Shown here: positions 11,261-19,981 of the stretch, piece after piece
Layout of the letters: every line of letters starts with the position of its first letter
Position numbering within the stretch: the stretch's first letter is position 1
Source: a virus
Strand: one strand, 5' to 3'
Virus record (IMG/VR): IMGVR_UViG_3300042563_001949
Span: 1 to 28,422 of that record
Length of the DNA: 28,422 bases
Position numbers and translations under genes: made by a program
Notes under the pieces: generated by a model
The model's input: the letters and a program-made list of their open reading frames with translations, nothing else
The model's database searches: none
What the model was told of the DNA's origin: nothing

Positions 11261-11608
11261 ATGGATATTTTAAACTTTATAAGCTGGATCAAAGGTAGCC
11301 GTGTTGTTACAACAGTAGATCCTACACAAACTCTTTTACCTGTTGGTCTTAAGGACAATAGAAGAGATGATAGATACCTTGCAGGTGCAATTTCAGTAAC
11401 AGACTTTATTACACAACTTAATATTCAACCTGATGTAACAGTAGTAGGTCTTTCTATCTGGGCAAATGGTTTTAGAGTTGTAGGTTGTATAGATGAAGAT
11501 ATTTTATTACCAGATAATGCAACCTTAGAGTATACAAGTCCCTTAACAATGTGTGCTGGTAGAACTTTAACTATTCCAGCAGGAACAACTTTAACAATAG
11601 TACCTTAA
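11261..11608 (+). CDS. Short fibre protein: shared anchor plus mini beta tip, 115 aa
   Basis: Residues 1-53 (MDILNFISWIKGSR, then LPVGLKDNRRDDRYLAGAIS) match the anchor of the fibre at 8179 at roughly four out of five positions. Only about 60 residues follow, with repeated strands (ILLPDNATLEYTS, RTLTIPAGTTLTIVP). It may be a linker that carries one of the following S74 fibres, or a minimal fibre remaining after tip loss. The completeness of the anchor argues it is functional. Confidence 0.75.
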   Translation: MDILNFISWIKGSRVVTTVDPTQTLLPVGLKDNRRDDRYLAGAISVTDFITQLNIQPDVTVVGLSIWANGFRVVGCIDEDILLPDNATLEYTSPLTMCAGRTLTIPAGTTLTIVP

Positions 11609-11629
11609 TAATATTTAAAAATAATAATC

Positions 11630-12616
11630 ATGAGCACAATAAATGTAGATATAGTAGACTATTCATCTAATTCATTTCAAAATGTAACAGTAGGAGGAGC
11701 TCCTATTAAAATGCGACCATTACAATATCAACTTAGAGTAGGTACACTTGTTACTCTTGCAACTAATACCGCTCAATATGAAACTTCATTTGGTATTAAT
11801 AATTTAATTAATAGTACGGGTAATGGAAATACAGCATTTGGATTTCAAGTGTTACAATATAACACAACAGGTAATTCAAATGTAGGAGTAGGTTCAAGAG
11901 CATTAAATTTTAATAGCACAGGTAATGGAAATACAGCTGTAGGAGATAGTGCATTACAAACTACTAATGTTGGTTTAGGAAATAGTGCATTAGGTCAAAA
12001 TGCTGGATATTATAACACGGCTGGAAGTGGTAATGTATTTGTTGGAAGTAGTTCTGGATTTGTAAATACTACAGGTAATTCAAACACATATGTTGGAACT
12101 GGAGCAGGTAATTCAATGACTACTGGAAATGGAAATATTTTTGTAGGAAGTAGCGCTGGATATAATCATATTAGTGGTGGCAATAATGTGTTTGTGGGTA
12201 ATTCATCAACTGGAGCTACAAACACAGCTAGTGATTCTATTACCCTAGGTAACAGTTCTAATAATGTTTTAAGATGTGCAGTAACATCTATAACATCTCT
12301 TTCAGATGTAAGAGATAAAGAAGATGTTGTTGAATTAACAGCAGGTTTAGAATTTGTTAATGAACTTAACCCAGTATCTTTTGTATGGAATGACAGAGAT
12401 GAAAATGGTAAGCATGGTGTAAAAGACTTTGGTTTTATTGCACAAGACTTAAAAGCTACTCAAGAAAAACATGATATGGCTGAAACATTAGGTTTAGTAT
12501 ATGAAGAAAACCCAGAGAAGTTAGAGGCAAGTTACGGAAAATTAATTCCTATTCTTGTTAAAGCTATTAAAGAATTGTCTTCTAAAGTAGAAGCATTAGA
12601 ATCAAAAAAGAAATAA
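11630..12616 (+). CDS. YadA-like fibre with S74 intramolecular chaperone, 328 aa
   Basis: Residues about 45-205 are about 20-24-residue repeats with a G-N-G/S-N-T-x-x-G core (TGNGNTAFG, TGNSNVGVG, TGNGNTAVG, TGNSNTYVG, TGNGNIFVG), as in the head domain of trimeric adhesins. From about 223 the endosialidase-type chaperone domain (Peptidase_S74) begins at SLSDVRDKEDV and includes FGFIAQDLK and YGKLIPILVKAIKELSSKVE. In this family the domain drives trimerisation, then cuts itself off at the Ser before Asp. First of three tandem paralogues. It lacks the shared N-terminal anchor. Confidence 0.88.
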   Translation: MSTINVDIVDYSSNSFQNVTVGGAPIKMRPLQYQLRVGTLVTLATNTAQYETSFGINNLINSTGNGNTAFGFQVLQYNTTGNSNVGVGSRALNFNSTGNGNTAVGDSALQTTNVGLGNSALGQNAGYYNTAGSGNVFVGSSSGFVNTTGNSNTYVGTGAGNSMTTGNGNIFVGSSAGYNHISGGNNVFVGNSSTGATNTASDSITLGNSSNNVLRCAVTSITSLSDVRDKEDVVELTAGLEFVNELNPVSFVWNDRDENGKHGVKDFGFIAQDLKATQEKHDMAETLGLVYEENPEKLEASYGKLIPILVKAIKELSSKVEALESKKK

Positions 12617-12642
12617 TAATAACAATACTTAAAAAATAAATT

Positions 12643-13638
12643 ATGCCAACACCAGCTTATTTAAACGTAGATATAATAAATCCATCAGGAACTACTGATG
12701 TTATAGTAAATGGAATTCAGTTAAAATCTTTAGCTGGAGGTCCAGGTACTGTAAATAAATATATTGGGACATCAGCGCCTGCATCATTAACAGCTAATGC
12801 CAATCTTATGGTTGGTAGTGGAGGAAGTGGTATTAGTACAGGAAATCGTAATACTGTATTAGGTTTGTTTAGCGGAGGCTCCATAACAACTGGTGATGAT
12901 AATGTTGCAATAGGCACTGGAGTTTTGTCAGTTACTAATTTTGGTTCTGACAATATAGCAATAGGTAGAAATTCACTTGCACTGGTAACAAATCCGTTTG
13001 GTGAAGTAGCAATTGGTCATTTGGCTAATCAATTTTTTACAACTGCAACTGTTGGTCCTAATACAGCTGTTGGACATAGAGCGTTGTGGCAAAATTTAAC
13101 AGGTGGAGAGAATACAGCATTAGGCGTTGAGGCAGGTGCTTATATTACAACAGGCTCAGGTAATACTTTTTTAGGATCATATACAGGTGCACTTGCCACT
13201 ACCGGTACAAACAATATTTGTATTGGGCATGGTTCTACAACGCCTGCACCAACTACTAGTAATTCAATTACTTTAGGTAATATTTCTAATAATGTTTTAA
13301 GATGTGCTGTTACTTCTATAACATCATTGTCTGATTCTAGAGATAAGGAAGATGTTAAAGATTTAAGCACAGGTTTAGATTTTGTGAAATCTTTACGACC
13401 TGTAGAATTTACATGGAATGACAGAGATGAAGCTGGTAAACACGGTGTAGCTGATTTTGGATTCATTGCTCAAGACTTGAAGAAAGCACAAGAAGATGCT
13501 GAAAAAGCAGAAGTTCTTAAGTTAGTTTATGATGAGAATCCAGAGAAACTTGAAGCATCATACGGTAAACTTATTCCTATCCTTGTTAAGGCAATACAGG
13601 AATTATCTGCTGAGGTAACTTCATTGAAAAAGAAATAA
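12643..13638 (+). CDS. YadA-like fibre with S74 intramolecular chaperone, paralogue 2, 331 aa
   Basis: Same plan as the gene before it: N-terminal PAYLNVDIINPSGTTDVIVN, adhesin-head repeats (TGDDNVAIG, GSDNIAIG, GGENTALG, GSGNTFLG) and a C-terminal S74 chaperone starting SLSDSRDKEDV, with FGFIAQDLKKAQED. The upstream spacer AATAATAACAATACTTAAAA is repeated before paralogue 3. The head repeats diverge more than the chaperone between paralogues, as expected if the tips vary for receptor choice and the folding domain is retained. Confidence 0.88.
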   Translation: MPTPAYLNVDIINPSGTTDVIVNGIQLKSLAGGPGTVNKYIGTSAPASLTANANLMVGSGGSGISTGNRNTVLGLFSGGSITTGDDNVAIGTGVLSVTNFGSDNIAIGRNSLALVTNPFGEVAIGHLANQFFTTATVGPNTAVGHRALWQNLTGGENTALGVEAGAYITTGSGNTFLGSYTGALATTGTNNICIGHGSTTPAPTTSNSITLGNISNNVLRCAVTSITSLSDSRDKEDVKDLSTGLDFVKSLRPVEFTWNDRDEAGKHGVADFGFIAQDLKKAQEDAEKAEVLKLVYDENPEKLEASYGKLIPILVKAIQELSAEVTSLKKK

Positions 13639-13670
13639 TAATAATAATAACAATACTTAAAAAATAAATT

Positions 13671-14708
13671 ATGCCAATTATACCAGCAACTTTAAACGTA
13701 GATATAATAAATCCTTCAACAGGACCTAGCGTTACTGTAAACGGAATAATAGTAAGTTCTTATGCTGGTAGTAACTTCAACATAGGATCTCTTCAGACTG
13801 GAATGACTGTAGGAGCTAATAACAATACTTCCGTAGGTAGTAGTGCAGGTTCATCAATAACAACAGGTTATCAAAATACTGCAGTAGGTACAGGAGCGCT
13901 TCCTTCTTGTACAACAGGACATGATAATGTTGCTATTGGACCAAGTTCATTACAGAATCTTGTTACTGGAACAGATAATATAGCTATTGGAAGTTTTTCA
14001 GCATATTCACAAACTGGTAATTTTGATACAATTGCTATAGGAAGAGATGCATTAAGATTTTGTACAGATTATGCAAATATAGCAATCGGAACTAATTCAC
14101 TCAGAACTCTAGTTACTGGATTTAATAATTGCGCAGTTGGCAGATATTCTTTTTCAAATACAACAAGCGGTTCAGGAAATACAGGTTTTGGTTTTCTATC
14201 TGGTCAAGCATTTGTTTCTGGAAGCAACAATACATTTATTGGATATTCTACAGGAGATGCAACACTTTTAAATGGAAGTAATAATACACTTATTGGATAT
14301 GATGCAGAGCCATCAACATCTTCTACTAGTAATCAAATAACACTTGGTAATGCATCTATTACATCTTTAAGATGTGCAGTAACATCTATCACTTCATTAT
14401 CTGATGCAAGAGACAAAAAAGAAATTACTGAACTACCTGTAGGTCTTGAATTTATAGAAGGTTTAAAACCAGTATCTTTTACATGGGATGATAGAGCAGA
14501 AGAAGGAAAACATGATGTTAAAGATTTTGGATTTATAGCACAAGATTTAAAGAAGTCTCAAGAAGATGCAGAATTATCTGATGTACTTAAATTAGTATAC
14601 GAAGAGAATCCTGAAAAGTTAGAAGCTAGCTATGGTAAACTTATACCTATTTTAGTTAAAGCTATACAAGAGTTATCTGCTGAAGTTAAACAATTAAAAA
14701 ATAAATAA
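13671..14708 (+). CDS. YadA-like fibre with S74 intramolecular chaperone, paralogue 3, 345 aa
   Basis: N-terminal PATLNVDIINPSTGPSVTVN is close to paralogue 2, followed by adhesin-head repeats (TGYQNTAVG, TGHDNVAIG, GTDNIAIG, GSNNTFIG) and the S74 domain from SLSDARDKKEI, with FGFIAQDLKKSQED and a C-terminal coiled stretch. The stop codon overlaps the ATG of the next gene (TAATG), so translation is coupled to the collagen-like fibre. Confidence 0.88.
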   Translation: MPIIPATLNVDIINPSTGPSVTVNGIIVSSYAGSNFNIGSLQTGMTVGANNNTSVGSSAGSSITTGYQNTAVGTGALPSCTTGHDNVAIGPSSLQNLVTGTDNIAIGSFSAYSQTGNFDTIAIGRDALRFCTDYANIAIGTNSLRTLVTGFNNCAVGRYSFSNTTSGSGNTGFGFLSGQAFVSGSNNTFIGYSTGDATLLNGSNNTLIGYDAEPSTSSTSNQITLGNASITSLRCAVTSITSLSDARDKKEITELPVGLEFIEGLKPVSFTWDDRAEEGKHDVKDFGFIAQDLKKSQEDAELSDVLKLVYEENPEKLEASYGKLIPILVKAIQELSAEVKQLKNK

Positions 14709-15766
14709 TGGATATTTTAAACTGGATATACTTAAAGACACATAATCTTATTAGGATAACTCCTAATGATCCTGCTACAGACTTAATTGTATTAGGTGCT
14801 GAAGTACCAACAAAAAGATCTGATAAATATCAAACATATGCTATGACAATAGCAGACTTTACTGCACAGTTAGGACCTGGTCCAGTAGGACCACAAGGAC
14901 CACAAGGAGTGCAGGGTGTACAAGGTATTCAGGGTAATCAGGGAATTCAAGGTATACAAGGTAATACAGGTGCTCAAGGAACAGCAGGTAACTCTGTAAC
15001 TATATTAGGATCTGTTGCAGATTTAGCAGCATTTTTAGTAGGTCCTGGTGCATCTCCTGGTGCTAATATAGGTGATGCATGGATATTACTTTCTGATGGA
15101 AGTTTAATGACATGGAATGGAACTATATGGTTTGATGCTGGTGATATTCAAGGACCTCCAGGAGCAACTGGTGCTACCGGTGCACAAGGAGTACAAGGTA
15201 ACCAAGGAATACAAGGTGTGCAAGGAGTACAAGGAATACAAGGTCCTGCAGGATTACCAGGTTTATTTGCTCAAACTGCAGATAGTACACCTGTTACAGC
15301 TACTATAGTTGAATCTTCATTAATAGGAACTGGTGTTGGTACATTAACTGTTCCTGCAAATGGATTTTCTATTGGAGATAGTTTTACTGCATTTTTTGAT
15401 GGAAGAATTAGTTGTGTTGGAACTGCAACTTTACATATTAAAGTTAAAACTTTAACAGGAGTTTTATTAGCTGATACAGGTATAATTGCAATGGATGCAG
15501 CTACAGATCATAATTGGAAATTAGATTTGCAATTTACAATAAGAACATTAGGAACAACAGGAGTAGCTTCTATATCTTCAGGAGGACTATTTGGATATGT
15601 TAAAAATTCAGGTAATAACTATGAAGGTTATGTATTAAGTACAGTTAACAATACAACTTTTAATACAACAATAAATAACACTTTGATAGTAACAGCTCAA
15701 TGGAATACAACCAATGCTGGAAATTCAATATTTTCAAGAAACTTTACACTTACTAAAGTATATTAA
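14708..15766 (+). CDS. Collagen-like tail fibre with C-terminal beta domain, 352 aa
   Basis: The N-terminus MDILNWIYLKTHNLIRIT followed by a YAMTIADFTAQL segment is a diverged form of the shared anchor. Two collagen-like blocks of G-P-Q/G-V-Q/G-I-Q triplets (about 57-96 and 147-185) flank a domain with LAAFLVGPGASPGANIGD and WNGTIWFDAG, a phage-fibre pattern near tips. From about 190 a jelly-roll-like all-beta domain follows, perhaps a TNF/C1q-like trimer head that binds receptors. Gln at the Y position rather than hydroxyproline-type Pro is common in phage collagens. Confidence 0.8.
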   Translation: MDILNWIYLKTHNLIRITPNDPATDLIVLGAEVPTKRSDKYQTYAMTIADFTAQLGPGPVGPQGPQGVQGVQGIQGNQGIQGIQGNTGAQGTAGNSVTILGSVADLAAFLVGPGASPGANIGDAWILLSDGSLMTWNGTIWFDAGDIQGPPGATGATGAQGVQGNQGIQGVQGVQGIQGPAGLPGLFAQTADSTPVTATIVESSLIGTGVGTLTVPANGFSIGDSFTAFFDGRISCVGTATLHIKVKTLTGVLLADTGIIAMDAATDHNWKLDLQFTIRTLGTTGVASISSGGLFGYVKNSGNNYEGYVLSTVNNTTFNTTINNTLIVTAQWNTTNAGNSIFSRNFTLTKVY

Positions 15767-15785
15767 ACTAATTAAATAAGAAACT

Positions 15786-16133
15786 ATGTCAATAGGAGAT
15801 ACTAAATCATACGGAAATAAAGGAAATAATTTCCCGTGGCAATTAAAAATGTTGCAAGGATTACAAGGTATCATTGATGCTTTAACAGTAGGAACTTGTT
15901 GTCCACCTGAAATAAGAAATACTAATATTGTTTCTGCTACAGGAATAGGTACTGTACCTGCTAATACATATAGTCTTTCTATAGCAAATGTTGGAAATGC
16001 AGCAGGATCAGTAGGTGGAGTTTCAGTACCAGCAGGAGTAGTAATTAACTATAATGCAGAACTAAACAATACTCTAACAGGAATAGCTTATAATGCAACA
16101 GGAACTACATTTTTAATTACTTATATATCTTAA
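15786..16133 (+). CDS. Small virion-associated protein, 115 aa
   Basis: The N-terminal segment MSIGDTKSYGNKGNNFPWQL followed by KMLQGLQGIID recurs in my memory in proteins of Bacteroidota phages. An internal CCPPE is followed by a C-terminal beta domain (YSLSIANVGNAAGSVGGVSV) that resembles surface-exposed decoration or fibre-base proteins. It sits between fibre and Cys-rich genes and ends 1 nt before the next ATG. Structural role inferred. Confidence 0.65.
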   Translation: MSIGDTKSYGNKGNNFPWQLKMLQGLQGIIDALTVGTCCPPEIRNTNIVSATGIGTVPANTYSLSIANVGNAAGSVGGVSVPAGVVINYNAELNNTLTGIAYNATGTTFLITYIS

Positions 16134-16134
16134 G

Positions 16135-18003
16135 ATGAGCACACAGATATTTACATCCCCGCAAGATAATTGTAAAGTTGATCATATTAAAGTAGCAACA
16201 TTAGCTAGTAGTTTTGATACTAGTGATGGATTCTCTAATAATGATGACTGGGCTTTTATAGGTGGAGGATACAGTTGGATGTCTAATCCTACAGATTTTC
16301 CTACTACAGCATTAGGTGGTAATATATTAAATGTTCCAACAAGATTTCCATCTATGGCAATTATATTACCTGTAGATGTAGATGTAAATGATATTATAAC
16401 TTTACAAGGAATAGCACTTGGAGCTGGAAATGGAGCCAATGCTTGTCAATTCTTAATAGGTGTATCATATGTAGATTGTAATGAGTTTGCAAATTCTAGA
16501 GAAAAAGTTAATGTATTTACATTAATACCTGCAGAATTATTTCCTCAAACACCAGCAGTTAATTTTACTACTTGTTTTTCTTTAGAAACAACAGGTGTAA
16601 CATTACCAGCAGGTACACTATTATTTGTTGGAGTAAATTGCCCTACTTTTTATAATTCTTCTGCTAATTGTAATTTTTCATATACACTTGATATTACTAA
16701 ATCTTGTGCACCAATACCAGTAATTACAAATGTAAGAATTCAAAACTGTTGTGAACAAGCAGTATTTGAAGTTATAAGTTTAAATACTCAAAACTTACCA
16801 GCATCAGGAACATTCTCAGATACAGAAGGTAACTGTTGGACAATTATAGGAATAACATCAGATCCTATAGATACTGTAAGATTTGTTGATACTCCATATG
16901 ATGATTGTGCTGCATGTCTTATTGCTAATCCATGTCCGATGAATTTAACTGTAGTATCATGTTGTAGTGGTCAACCTGAATCATTTACAGGATCATTACC
17001 AGGAATTAATGTAGGTGATACATTTATAGATACTTATGGTTTCTGTTGGAATGTAACAGCAGAAACATCTGGTCCAATAACTGGAATAGTAATAGTTGAT
17101 TCAATTACTGCAGGTTGTGAAGTTTGTATTACTACACCAGGAGCATGTCCTGATGTTTACAACTTAACAAGTTGTTGTGAAGTAAGAGTAAATTTATTTA
17201 CAACACTTGATCTTCTTGGTTCTGGTGTAATTGGTGGAGATACATTTATGGATCAATATGGATATTGTTGGCAAATATCACCTACACCTCAGCCAGGTTT
17301 CACTGTTAATGCAGCATTTATTCAAGCAGTAACTAATTATGGTCCTGGTGCATGTCAAACATGTATTCTTGATTTAGATAATTGTAGAGTTCCTGTAATT
17401 TACAAAGTACAAAATTGTTGTTCTGGAATAATAGAATATGTTAGTTATACCTTTGGACTTGATGTAGATGCTGTTATTAGTATTTCAACTATAGTAACAC
17501 CAGCTGAATTTACATGTTATACAGTTCTTGATTGGGATAATACAACTACTCCAACTATTACTATTGATACTTTTGATGGTGTATATGAAGATTGTAGAGA
17601 GTGTGGAAGCTGTCCTAATTTTTATATAGCATATGATTGTGCTGAGATATTAGAACCTCAAGTTGTCTATACTACTATTCTTGGACCACTACCATATTCA
17701 TTTGTAACTAATGATGGTAATTGTTGGTATAGTGACGGTAAAATAACTTCAGGACCTGCAACTATTACAGTATCAAGAAAAACTAAAAATTGTGGAATAT
17801 GTTCAACGGAAGGTTTTTATACTGCTGTAGCTTGTGATGGTGTATCACCAAATGAAGTTATATTTGTAGCTGATACTCAAGTAGGATTAGTTACAGTAGG
17901 TAATAATGGTAATTGTTATACTATAACAACTCCAACATCAGGACCTCAAACAATTACTTCTATTGGTGCTTATACTTCAGATTGTGGAACTTGCGTACCT
18001 TAA
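16135..18003 (+). CDS. Large Cys-rich repeat appendage protein, 622 aa
   Basis: Residues 1-200 form a beta-rich head (WAFIGGGYSWMSNPTDFPTT; a possible lectin-like domain). From about 203 to the end there are about six modules of 60-80 residues. Each has an opening C-C or D-C, then about 30 residues, a G-x-C-W or N-C-Y/W, then about 25 residues and a closing C-x2-C (NCCEQ, GNCWT, CAAC; SCCSG, GFCWN, CEVC; SCCEV, GYCWQ, CQTC; and so on). The last modules lose one Cys of the CC pair. Many Cys in a protein probably exposed outside the cell suggests disulphide staples or metal binding. I do not know a named family. Confidence 0.75.
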   Translation: MSTQIFTSPQDNCKVDHIKVATLASSFDTSDGFSNNDDWAFIGGGYSWMSNPTDFPTTALGGNILNVPTRFPSMAIILPVDVDVNDIITLQGIALGAGNGANACQFLIGVSYVDCNEFANSREKVNVFTLIPAELFPQTPAVNFTTCFSLETTGVTLPAGTLLFVGVNCPTFYNSSANCNFSYTLDITKSCAPIPVITNVRIQNCCEQAVFEVISLNTQNLPASGTFSDTEGNCWTIIGITSDPIDTVRFVDTPYDDCAACLIANPCPMNLTVVSCCSGQPESFTGSLPGINVGDTFIDTYGFCWNVTAETSGPITGIVIVDSITAGCEVCITTPGACPDVYNLTSCCEVRVNLFTTLDLLGSGVIGGDTFMDQYGYCWQISPTPQPGFTVNAAFIQAVTNYGPGACQTCILDLDNCRVPVIYKVQNCCSGIIEYVSYTFGLDVDAVISISTIVTPAEFTCYTVLDWDNTTTPTITIDTFDGVYEDCRECGSCPNFYIAYDCAEILEPQVVYTTILGPLPYSFVTNDGNCWYSDGKITSGPATITVSRKTKNCGICSTEGFYTAVACDGVSPNEVIFVADTQVGLVTVGNNGNCYTITTPTSGPQTITSIGAYTSDCGTCVP

Positions 18004-18015
18004 TAAAAAATAAAA

Positions 18016-18564
18016 ATGAAAACATTATTTACAAAATTAGTAACAGCATCAGGATATAGAGACATGAATCATTTTGTAGATAGTGCATTTCATCCACAGA
18101 TGGCAGGAACATGTGCTGGTTTTAGTATTTTTTTTGCAGGACTTGCTTATTATTTTAATGCAGTGTTTGGAATTGTTTTACCAGTAGGTATTGGTATTAT
18201 TATACTTTTTGCTCTTGAGTTTTATACAGGACTTAAAGCATCTAGAAAAGAAGGTAAACAATTTGATTCAGAACTTTTTGGTAAAGGTTGGTTTAAGCTT
18301 TTTGTGTATATGTTAATGATAGGAATATCTCATGCAATGGCAGAGAACATAATTATTAAACCTGTATTTGAAGTAAAGTTTAATATATATGAATGGCTAC
18401 ATTATGGTTTTTATAATTATATTATTATAAATTTGTTCTGGTCAAACTTAGAAAACTTTAAAAGACTAGGTTGGACAGAATACATACCTTTGCTAAAAGA
18501 ATTATCAAAGCATATTAAAGATGAACCAATAAAAATAACAAAAAATGAAAGACAAAACCCTTAA
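18016..18564 (+). CDS. Holin-like membrane protein (Bacteroidota holin type), 182 aa
   Basis: Three to four hydrophobic segments: about 33-50 (GFSIFFAGLAYYFNAVFG), 53-72 (LPVGIGIIILFALEFYTGL), 92-108 (LFVYMLMIGISHAM) and a weaker one near 130-145. The TM2-loop motif EFYTGLKASRKEGKQFDSE resembles the TG-x-x-A-S/x-x-EG of phage_holin_4-type proteins. N-terminal leader and charged C-tail are cytosolic. First gene of the lysis cassette; overlaps the following ORF by 20 nt. It would form the membrane lesions releasing or activating the endolysin. Confidence 0.7.
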   Translation: MKTLFTKLVTASGYRDMNHFVDSAFHPQMAGTCAGFSIFFAGLAYYFNAVFGIVLPVGIGIIILFALEFYTGLKASRKEGKQFDSELFGKGWFKLFVYMLMIGISHAMAENIIIKPVFEVKFNIYEWLHYGFYNYIIINLFWSNLENFKRLGWTEYIPLLKELSKHIKDEPIKITKNERQNP

Positions 18565-18781
18565 AGAAAGATGGAGTTCAAAGACTCCTAAGTTTTGGAA
18601 AAGAGTCCAAAGATGGGCTATTATTACAGGAACTGTGGCAGGTATTATTATTGCTGCACCAGTAGCATTACCAACAGCACTTATTACTACTGCAACATAT
18701 CTAGCAACAGTAAGTGCAACTATGGCAACAGTATCACAGTTTACTGTAGAAGATAGATTGAAAAAATTTATAAACCCTTAA
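18545..18781 (+). CDS. Small membrane protein of the lysis cassette, 78 aa
   Basis: A basic N-terminus (KDKTLKERWSSKTPKFWKRV) precedes an Ala/Thr-rich hydrophobic region (about 25-68: ITGTVAGIIIAAPVALPTAL) that could form one long or two short spans. It begins inside the preceding gene. Role as antiholin, holin or pore accessory is possible; no family recognised. Confidence 0.65.
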   Translation: MKDKTLKERWSSKTPKFWKRVQRWAIITGTVAGIIIAAPVALPTALITTATYLATVSATMATVSQFTVEDRLKKFINP

Positions 18782-18792
18782 ATTAAATAAAA

Positions 18793-19089
18793 ATGATTAA
18801 TAAAAAAATAAAAGACATTGATGTTGAAGTAAAAACTAAAAAAATCAATGCTGCAATAAAAAAAGAAGGTGATAAACTTGATCTTACAGTTGATACTGAA
18901 AAGGTTGATGTAGAAATTCATGCAGATGGAGAAAACAAAAAATTTATACTAGACAGTAAAAAACTTGATGTCACTGTTACTAAAACAGAAGAAGGTACTA
19001 CTGTAGTAGTAGATTCTCAAAATGCTTTGTTAAAAAAAGCAGGTGAATTGATATCTAAGATTCTAGTTAAAAAGTTTAAAAAAAAATAA
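18793..19089 (+). CDS. Charged beta-repeat protein, 98 aa
   Basis: Strand-like imperfect repeats alternate Val/Asp/Lys: DVEVKTKKINAA, KLDLTVDTEKVDVEIHA and KKLDVTVTKTEEG. The C-terminus is an amphipathic basic helix (LISKILVKKFKKK). No signal peptide. It may bind the membrane face via the C-terminal helix. Located within the lysis cassette; function unknown. Confidence 0.65.
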   Translation: MINKKIKDIDVEVKTKKINAAIKKEGDKLDLTVDTEKVDVEIHADGENKKFILDSKKLDVTVTKTEEGTTVVVDSQNALLKKAGELISKILVKKFKKK

Positions 19090-19104
19090 TTTAAAATAAA
19101 TACT

Positions 19105-19380
19105 ATGATACTTTCTGCTCAAGCTCCATCTTTTGGAGTATTTGAAACATTAACACAATATGGTGCACTTGGTGTAGTTGTAATTGGATTAGGAGCTGTC
19201 TTATGGTTTATGTTAAAAAGACAAATAGCTTCAGAAGATAAGTTAAAATCTAAAGTAGATGAGTTACAAAAAGAACTTACTACATATATTGGTTCAGATG
19301 CTTATAAAACTACTGAAGCATTAAATAATAATACAAAGGCATTAGAAAAATTACAAGACATTATAATTACTAAGCGATGA
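19105..19380 (+). CDS. Single-span coiled-coil membrane protein (holin/BhlA-like), 91 aa
   Basis: One transmembrane segment at about residues 18-37 (YGALGVVVIGLGAVLWFMLK) followed by a long charged coil (DKLKSKVDELQKELTTYI ... ALEKLQDIIITKR). The short outside N-terminus and coiled inside tail match small BhlA/XhlA-type lysis-accessory proteins. The stop overlaps the ATG of the next gene (ATGA). Confidence 0.65.
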   Translation: MILSAQAPSFGVFETLTQYGALGVVVIGLGAVLWFMLKRQIASEDKLKSKVDELQKELTTYIGSDAYKTTEALNNNTKALEKLQDIIITKR

Positions 19381-19730
19381 AAAACAAGCTTATATTACTA
19401 GGACTTATAATAATAATCATGGGTCTTATGATCACTCAAATATTTAAGAGTGGTACTGAACATGTTCATGTTGTTGATAAAGCAAAAACTCTTGAAGTTA
19501 ATAATGAAAAATTAACTAAAGAGAATGGAGTATTAGAGTTAGATGTAAAACAGCTTGAGCAAACTGTATCTAGGACAGAAGAGCAACTTGCACAAACACC
19601 TGTTGCAGAAACTATTGAAATTATAAAAAAAGTAAAAGTTTATATTTATGATACTATCATTGTACATGATACTATTATTATTAAAGAACAGAAAAACTTT
19701 TGGGGTAAAACTAAATCAGATACATTATGA
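19377..19730 (+). CDS. Spanin-like (Rz-type) protein, 117 aa
   Basis: N-terminal membrane anchor at about 4-24 (KLILLGLIIIIMGLMITQIF), then a periplasmic coiled coil (about 35-70: KTLEVNNEKLTKENGVLELD) and a C-terminal part with a repeated VYIYDTIIVHDTIIIKE. Type II topology with a periplasmic coil fits an inner-membrane spanin. No o-spanin lipoprotein is visible in or beside it, so the partner may be elsewhere or absent. It overlaps both neighbours by 4 nt. Confidence 0.6.
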   Translation: MKNKLILLGLIIIIMGLMITQIFKSGTEHVHVVDKAKTLEVNNEKLTKENGVLELDVKQLEQTVSRTEEQLAQTPVAETIEIIKKVKVYIYDTIIVHDTIIIKEQKNFWGKTKSDTL

Positions 19731-19981
19731 GAAAATTATTTAGAGAACTTATTTCAGATAATAATCAAGTAAATGAACAAGCATTTGCAGGAATAGTAGC
19801 ATTTTTTGCTATGGTATTTATTTTAATAGTTGATGTAATTACAGGTATTTGGGGTAGAGAATTAGTAATTAAAGAATTTATCTTTGATGGCTTTATGATC
19901 ATTACTCTTGGAGCATTTGGAATTACTACAGCAGGTAAAATTATGTCAAATAAAAAAAATAATCAAGATGAAAATAACTAA
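19727..19981 (+). CDS. Two-span holin-like protein, 84 aa
   Basis: Spans at about 20-40 (FAGIVAFFAMVFILIVDVIT) and 52-70 (FDGFMIITLGAFGITTAGKI), charged N- and C-termini (polar, Lys/Asn/Asp-rich tail). Size and topology are those of small class-II-type holins. The lysozyme gene starts inside its 3' end at 19968. With the 18016 gene there would be two holin-like proteins, perhaps a holin and antiholin. Confidence 0.6.
   Translation: MRKLFRELISDNNQVNEQAFAGIVAFFAMVFILIVDVITGIWGRELVIKEFIFDGFMIITLGAFGITTAGKIMSNKKNNQDENN

Noticed and set aside
12717-13466. Long minus-strand frames opposite the S74 fibres
   Set aside because: They are shadows of Gly/Thr/Asn-rich coding sequence and lack leaders or conserved features.
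19908-19967. Longer lysozyme starting at TTG
   Set aside because: The extension lies inside the preceding holin-like gene and has no lysozyme or signal sequence character. The ATG at 19968 gives a normal GH24 protein.
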